Assembly: GCA_000320545.1 (NCBI GenBank)
Contig: ADNK01003472.1
Location: 55,973-119,972, forward strand
Source: Bigelowiella natans CCMP2755
Lineage: Eukaryota; Cercozoa; Chlorarachniophyceae
Length of the DNA stretch: 64,000 nt
Reading direction: 5' to 3'
Position 1 is the stretch's first letter. Each line of letters starts with the position of its first letter. This document shows positions 59,196 to 64,000 of this stretch, one piece after another. Made by a program: the position numbers and the translations under genes. A model generated the notes under the pieces. That model worked only from the letters and a program-made list of their open reading frames with translations. It had not been told where the DNA came from and made no database searches.

Positions 59196-62100
59196 GTTGG
59201 TTCGCAAAATAGCACTGGTAGAGGTTGGTTTAGCCTGTCTGGTGTCATCAACGTGCACGCTTCTGCCACGTTCATCTCTCCCCCCCCTCCCTGCTCATCT
59301 TCTATCCTGACACTACGAGGAAGGGCAACTACTGAAAATGCGTGTGTGAGTAGATCTAGGTGATTTCTCCATCATATTATTTCCTGGTTCTTCTGCTAAT
59401 CTGCTACTGAATCTGCTTCGACTGCCACCTTTTCACACCATGTGAACTTGTCAATTTTCGTAGTTTCCTCATCACATTGTTTTCTAAATTTGCACTTTGA
59501 TGAATAGAAAAATGACAGATTTCCTAGGATTTCCTGGATTTCCAACTAGTTGAAAAAAACTTGAGAGACCCTCGAGTTGCACCCTGTTGGCGCGCAATGC
59601 TGTGATGGGCGGGGGAGCGTTGAGTCACGAGGGTGGCTTTTCCTCCCACCCCTGAACCATGTTCCAGTCCACCGGTGGGCAATTGCCGGTGGGATGGACA
59701 GACGTGTCGCCCCAGCCACTGGTGACTTGGTTGCCAAATTGAGGAAGTTTGGACCTGCATTGCAAGTTCTTCCCGGATGAATCCTTTGCTCGCCACACGT
59801 CTGACTCGAATGGATCCATCCTGAGCAGACTGTGAACTGCACTCTGTCTGGTTTGAGCTTTGGGGGGAGCTCAGATCACACCAAAACCAAACAGAATCAA
59901 GTTCGAAACGTGACACGTGTCCACAGGTCCTTCCCGGATGGAGCCTTTGCTCAATTGAGTCACTGACTCGAACCACCTTGAACAGTTCTCACTCCGAAAA
60001 ACTTTCCGCATTTCCTTTCGGCCACAGGAAATGCGTGGACTGAAAAGTCCACTGCGTCTGATTTGAGCTTTGGGAAGGGCTCAGATCAAAGCAAAACTGA
60101 TCTGAGTCAAGTTCGCAACAGTTTTTCACGTCGCTGGTGATTTCGAGGTTGTTGATCAGATCCAACACCTTCCAATCTGAGTGTCAGTCAGAACCTGGAC
60201 ACATTCCAACTGCACCATCAATTGACAGACAATTCTCCTGGCCTCAACTTGTTGTCCTGAGTCCAGGACACTGGCTGGTTGTGTTGCTCACCACCAACAG
60301 TGTGCTGACAAGTCCTTGCAATGGTGTTTGTTGAGGCTCTGCTGCGTGCACACGCCTGTCTCCCGCGTGATTCTGGCGCGTGTGGGTTTGGTCAATGCTT
60401 TGTTCAACGTTCAATGTTCAATGTCATCGTCCTCTCAGCTGCTCCTGGCGTGATTCATCGTCAAGTTTCTTCCTTTCTTCGTGTCTTTCCTCCTTTCCTG
60501 AGGAATCCCTTGACATCCCTCGTTCGTTCCTTGGCATCGTTTGTTTCTTGATCATTTGCAGCCTTCCTTGCCATTCAAGGCGAGCCCAGCTTCACAACAG
60601 TGCCAGTGGTGCCCAGCTGATCACCCGCGCACACCACGATCACGCCTTCCAAGACCTCACTGCAGCCAGTTCGAGACACTGTGTTTCGCACACTGCAAGT
60701 GCCTTGCAACACTTTGGAAACGCAGTTCATCATCATTGTTCGTTGTTCATTGTTTCAGTGGCCAGAACGACTCGCGTGTGGAGTTTGGTGCGTTGTCTGC
60801 GTGGACGGGCAAGTTGATCAAGCAAGCTTTGAAGGTGCACCTGAACAACGTGTGGAGACTCTGCCACTGCGCTGCGTTCTTCACGCACGGCGCACGGCAG
60901 ACACGTGGAAGCTCTGCCATTGCTGAGTTGGTTGCGCTGGCACTCACTGCGTGCGGCGTGGTGGACGCCGTTCGTGCGTGGCACCCGGCAGTCACGTGCG
61001 TGGGGGGGGAGACTGCGCACCGGTGAGTTGTGCACGTGTGCCACGTCCAGCTAGCTGGGCTCACGTGCACCCCAACCAGTCATTGTGTCTGTCTGTGTTG
61101 TGCCATCGCATCACCTTCCCAGTGAGTCCCCTTTTTCTCCGTTTGTGCTTTCGTGCACGTGCCTGTGCTCGTGGCTCACGTGTGTGTGTGTGTGTGTGTG
61201 TGTGTCATTGTGTGTGTGTGCACGTCGTTCCATCCACGCACCAACACAAACCCACGTGTGGGTCTGCACACAATGGACGTGCAACACCATGCACGTATAA
61301 TACGTGCCGTGTGTGCCATCACTGTGTCCACAATTGGCCAAGGGATGCTGATGATGGACACGCAACATCACGTGCATGCTGTGCATGCTGCCACTGTGTC
61401 CACGCATGCACGGGTGCACTTTGACACACGAAACGTTCAGACGTGCTGGCGTGCGTTGTGTGTGTGAAGTGTGCAAGGATCACGTCAGGAGCACCGGGAA
61501 GAGACTGTGCATTTGTGTGTGCAGCCACATTGCAATGACGTGTGTTGCACGTGCTGGACAGCTAGACGTGTGCCATGCATGTGCTCACGCGCGTGCCCAT
61601 TTGTTTCCATCTTGCACTGTCACCTCTTGTTTCGGGGTCCACTTGGTGCCAAGCAAAGTTGACGCCAGCTGAGCCACGCGCGATGCCAAGTTCATCGATC
61701 GTCAGCATCGCATGATCGATCACCAGCCTGCCACGTTTGGACGCCGCACGCGTCACACCCAGATGTTGCCACGTGCAGTCACACGATTTCGATCGAGCGG
61801 CACTCACACCCCTGTGACCCCACCACAACGGGTCAACCAAAGCTAGAACGGCAGTGATGCATGTGCTCGCGCATAATTGTGCACGCACACACACGTTGTG
61901 GAACAATCGTGATTCGCGCACACCGTCACGTGCACATGCACGTCAAAAATTTGTTAGACGTGCTTGCGTCCATGCACAGATGCAGGCAGCAACTTCCAGA
62001 CATGCATCTGTGCGTGTGGCCTTACAGCTTGCTGTGTGTCGAGGAAGAGTCTAGAAGTGCGCAGATCAAGCATTGTCAATCACACCATAACCTATCTAGC

Positions 62101-62319
62101 TCTAGAGCTACATGTGGTGTCGGGTTGCCATGCAAGATTCGGTCTCGATCTCTTTCATCTCACGAGGCCATCTATCGACAATTGGCGGTCTGGTTGAAAA
62201 CATCAATGGACATGCACGCGTGCATTACATGTTGTATTTGTCTGGATCGTAGACACGATTGTTGATGTCCTGCGTACAACATCCATTTAACTGTCGCAAC
62301 AGCACGGACGCTCGCGGAA
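59196..62319. other. Longest GC-rich repeat island
   Basis: From about 59.5 kb this is continuous GTGCA/CACGTG-rich DNA with several long but shifting open frames on both strands (59524-59976 -, 60380-61026 +, 61562-61921 -). One reads ALQHFGNAVHHHC, a Cys/His-rich stretch of the kind found at retrotransposon polyprotein ends. CCATCCTGAGCAG at 59815-59830 recurs at 24637-24652 beside the LINE remnant. GT microsatellite at 61183-61204. No intact gene is supported. Confidence 0.5.
59577..59780 (+). repeat. Dispersed repeat, copy 2 (GWLF element)
   Basis: Plus-strand frame with RGWLFLPPLNHVPVH, the counterpart of the minus-strand copy at 582-797. The adjacent frame stays open for 67 codons but has no start or partner exons. 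Confidence 0.5.
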
Positions 62320-62334
62320 GTGCACTGCATCTTA

Positions 62335-62544
62335 CAGTTCCTCCTTTTGGATGAGGTAAACTGCGCATTCAACATGTTTCGTGTATGGGAAGTGGTCCAA
62401 AAATGCAAATTGAACAGCTCTGTGAGATTGCACCAACCTGATTTCAAATTCAAACAAGACTCATTGTTAAATACTCGTGTTCAAAAGGAAAATATATACT
62501 CTTTCATGTCCCTCTTGAGAGCTTCAGGGTTGCAAGAAATGTAA
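62335..62544 (+). CDS. Possible terminal exon of an unidentified gene
   Basis: After a TTACAG acceptor the frame reads FLLLDEVNCAFNMFRVWEVV, KCKLNSSVRLHQPDF and ends SFMSLLRASGLQEM, TAA-proximal stop. It is coding-like and compositionally unlike the GC-rich island before it. No upstream exon could be linked and the family is unknown, so it could equally be a mobile-element fragment. Confidence 0.3.
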   Translation, partial: QFLLLDEVNCAFNMFRVWEVVQKCKLNSSVRLHQPDFKFKQDSLLNTRVQKENIYSFMSLLRASGLQEM

Positions 62545-62657
62545 AGTATTGCAGGATAAGTTGCCACGTTCCTACCGCATAATGAGATATAGACAGGTTG
62601 TATGCAATGTATGCGGGTTTTTATGAACAATATTTGCATTAAATCTAATTAAACATG

Positions 62658-62696
<39 letters not shown>

Positions 62697-62883
62697 TGGT
62701 GGGGTGTTTGTTTGTGTGTTGTGTGTGTGGAACCGCATGTCACAACTATTTCTGTGCAGCTATGATACTTTTCTATCTTGAGGCACAATCGCAAAGAAAG
62801 TCTTATAAAGTTATGAGAAGTGGTTTGATTGCGGCCAAAGGTGCAATTTCTCTTCGTTTCCCTTTCCCCCCCACAAGTATTAC
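62545..62883. other. Non-coding stretch with CA microsatellite
   Basis: CA run at 62660-62695. Downstream (3') exons of the TrmA-like gene may lie here, but no expected motif such as a Cys-Asn-Pro block was found. Confidence 0.4.
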
Positions 62884-63492
62884 TTCCTCGTAAATTCATC
62901 AAGTCCTGCTCTGGGAGGGTCAACTAGCACGGCAGAAAAATGCAATTTACTGAAATCTTTCTCATAGTGCTTGCAACTTAAATGAGATAGAATATTGTCG
63001 GTGACGGTAGCACTCATCATCTTTCCGTCCTTTTTCTCCTCCTCCTCCTCCTCCTCCTCGTGATTTGTGTTTCCCATAAAAATATTCTTCCGGTTATCAT
63101 GGCCTTCTTTGAGCTGCTGCTGCCTCCTTCTTCTTCTTCTTTTTAACACTCTTTGACAGAATTTCTGTCGAACAAAAGTAGTTTTGTTGCGGATAGATCG
63201 TGCGAGAAAAAGAAAGGCTGGTTGTCCGCATTTGGGGTTGTACTTAATGAGCAAATGTAGAACACTAATCAGCTACAATTTATACCACCTTCGAGTCAGC
63301 CTTTATAATCTTTGCACAATCTTTTAAATGAAGGGTTAAAGAAACAATGGAAATACAAATATCATTATCAGAATTTAATATTTATATAGTCTGACGATGA
63401 TGATGACGATGATGATATACAGGTTCTCCTTCTAAAAATATTTTATTACCAACTTTATTTAACGCCAAGTTCTGACTGCCAAACTCGACAAG
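62884..63492 (-). CDS. TrmA-type tRNA (uracil-5-) methyltransferase, partial
   Basis: Two exons with good splice sites and matching phase. 63492-63421 reads LVEFGSQNLALNKVGNKIFL, the SAM-binding helix/strand with the A-x2-N-x3-N pattern of the family. 63242-62884 begins YNPKCGQPAF, carries an Arg- and Glu-rich insert and ends HFSAVLVDPPRAGLDEFTR, containing the family signature VDPPRAGLD. TrmA/TRMT2 enzymes make m5U54 in the tRNA T-loop; RlmD-type relatives act on rRNA. The catalytic Cys block (SCNP) that should follow, and the N-terminal domain, were not found in the window, so the gene is incomplete here or has exons I missed. Strand and family are reasonably firm. Confidence 0.65.
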
Positions 63493-63504
63493 CTGATGTG
63501 AGAA

Positions 63505-63539
<35 letters not shown>

Positions 63540-64000
63540 AACGAGTTGTGTAAGTAGCAATTAGGATAACAAGAATTAGGATTGCTACGATTTCTAATTT
63601 TTCTAATATTTTTATTTAAACTCTACGGCGAAAATTGAATTTTGCATTGCATAAAGCAAGAACATTGTGACATTGACATGATTTGCATTGCAGAAGAGCA
63701 AGAACATTCTGACATTGATATGATTTGCATTGCACAAGATGAAAAAAAAAATCCTGTAAATATGAAGACATCATTGAGGAACAATTAAGTAGCAGCAGCC
63801 CTTGTTGTTCTTTCCATCCATGCACCTCCTCCTCCTCCTCCACCACCACCGACCTAAGCTGGTAAGGGTCATGGAAAGGGCTATTACATCAATATACCGT
63901 TAGAACACGGCCGGGCTTGGAAAATCACCATTAGGCTGCAGTTTTCAAAGACATCGTATTCCAATGACCCGAATATTTTCCCCCCACCTCATCCTCATAG
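63493..64000. other. Window end, AT-rich with tandem repeat
   Basis: GAT run at 63506-63538, a ~42-bp tandem repeat at 63641-63743 and a CTC run near 63827-63850. Upstream exons of the TrmA-like gene may begin here, but none is recognisable. Confidence 0.4.
63641..63743. repeat. ~42-bp tandem repeat, 2.5 units
   Basis: Units at 63641-63681, 63682-63723 and a partial third. Each starts TTTGCATTGC and carries GCAAGAACATT and TGACATTGA. Confidence 0.85.

Noticed and set aside
60541-61026. 161-codon plus frame in the GC-rich island as a host gene
   Set aside because: Several overlapping frames are equally open, none has a complete domain, and the composition matches the repeat islands.
1-64000. 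Prokaryotic features: operons, ribosome binding sites, CRISPR arrays
   Set aside because: Genes have GT-AG introns throughout; the regular repeats are microsatellites without spacers.
1-64000. tRNA or rRNA genes
   Set aside because: I saw no convincing B box with a matching acceptor stem. A covariance-model scan would be needed to exclude them.

Overview
The window reads as nuclear DNA of a photosynthetic or related stramenopile, most likely an alga. Genes are broken into many short exons by GT-AG introns of about 60-200 bp. TAA, TAG and TGA are all used as stops, so the code is standard. Microsatellites fill introns, intergenic DNA and some exons. Three things suggest a stramenopile: a surface protein with a Pro/Thr/Ser stalk, Cys-rich motifs and several membrane spans; a CobW-type metallochaperone fused to an algal-type SH3-like N-terminus; and a SECIS-binding protein. 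The taxon is inference. No search could be run, and every exon model was joined by eye from splice sites, reading frame and protein motifs.

Layout. 0-15 kb holds two long NHL-repeat (beta-propeller) genes in tail-to-tail orientation: a type II membrane protein (1160-8142, +) and a secreted, stalked, multi-pass surface protein (14749-9131, -). 15.5-18.7 kb is a CaMKK-like kinase (16 exons, 345 aa). 19.7-20.3 kb is RBX1, the RING subunit of cullin ligases (4 exons, 97 aa). 20.7-22.3 kb is an unidentified highly charged protein. 25.2-27.6 kb is an intronless SECISBP2 (SBP2) homologue. 30.6-32.9 kb is an unidentified gene with a signal peptide. 33.7-35.4 kb is a frameshifted coiled-coil pseudogene. 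36.3-37.8 kb is a J-domain protein (7 exons, 307 aa). 38.7-43.3 kb holds a Lys-rich nuclear protein, unidentified exons and a GPALPP1 (DUF3752) homologue. 44.1-46.1 kb is the CobW/ZNG1 protein. 47.2-48.6 kb is a three-repeat protein of unknown family. 50.6-59.2 kb is one very long minus-strand gene that reads as a membrane-anchored PRMT-like methyltransferase. The right end holds part of a TrmA-type tRNA (uracil-5-) methyltransferase.

Between the genes lie islands of different composition, richer in GC and in TGCA, GTGCAC and GCTAGC words (about 8.2-9.1, 22.3-25.1, 27.7-28.7, 35.5-36.2, 43.4-44.0, 48.7-50.0 and 59.5-62.6 kb). At least one carries the 3' end of a non-LTR retrotransposon (zinc-knuckle motif near 24.9 kb). 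Others share short repeats and three copies of an AT-rich palindrome, so these islands look like decayed mobile DNA.

The genes do not form one pathway. Themes are RNA and protein modification (SBP2, TrmA, PRMT-like, GPALPP1), protein quality control (RBX1, J-domain), metal handling (CobW) and signalling or surface (CaMKK, NHL proteins). SBP2 implies that the organism makes selenoproteins.
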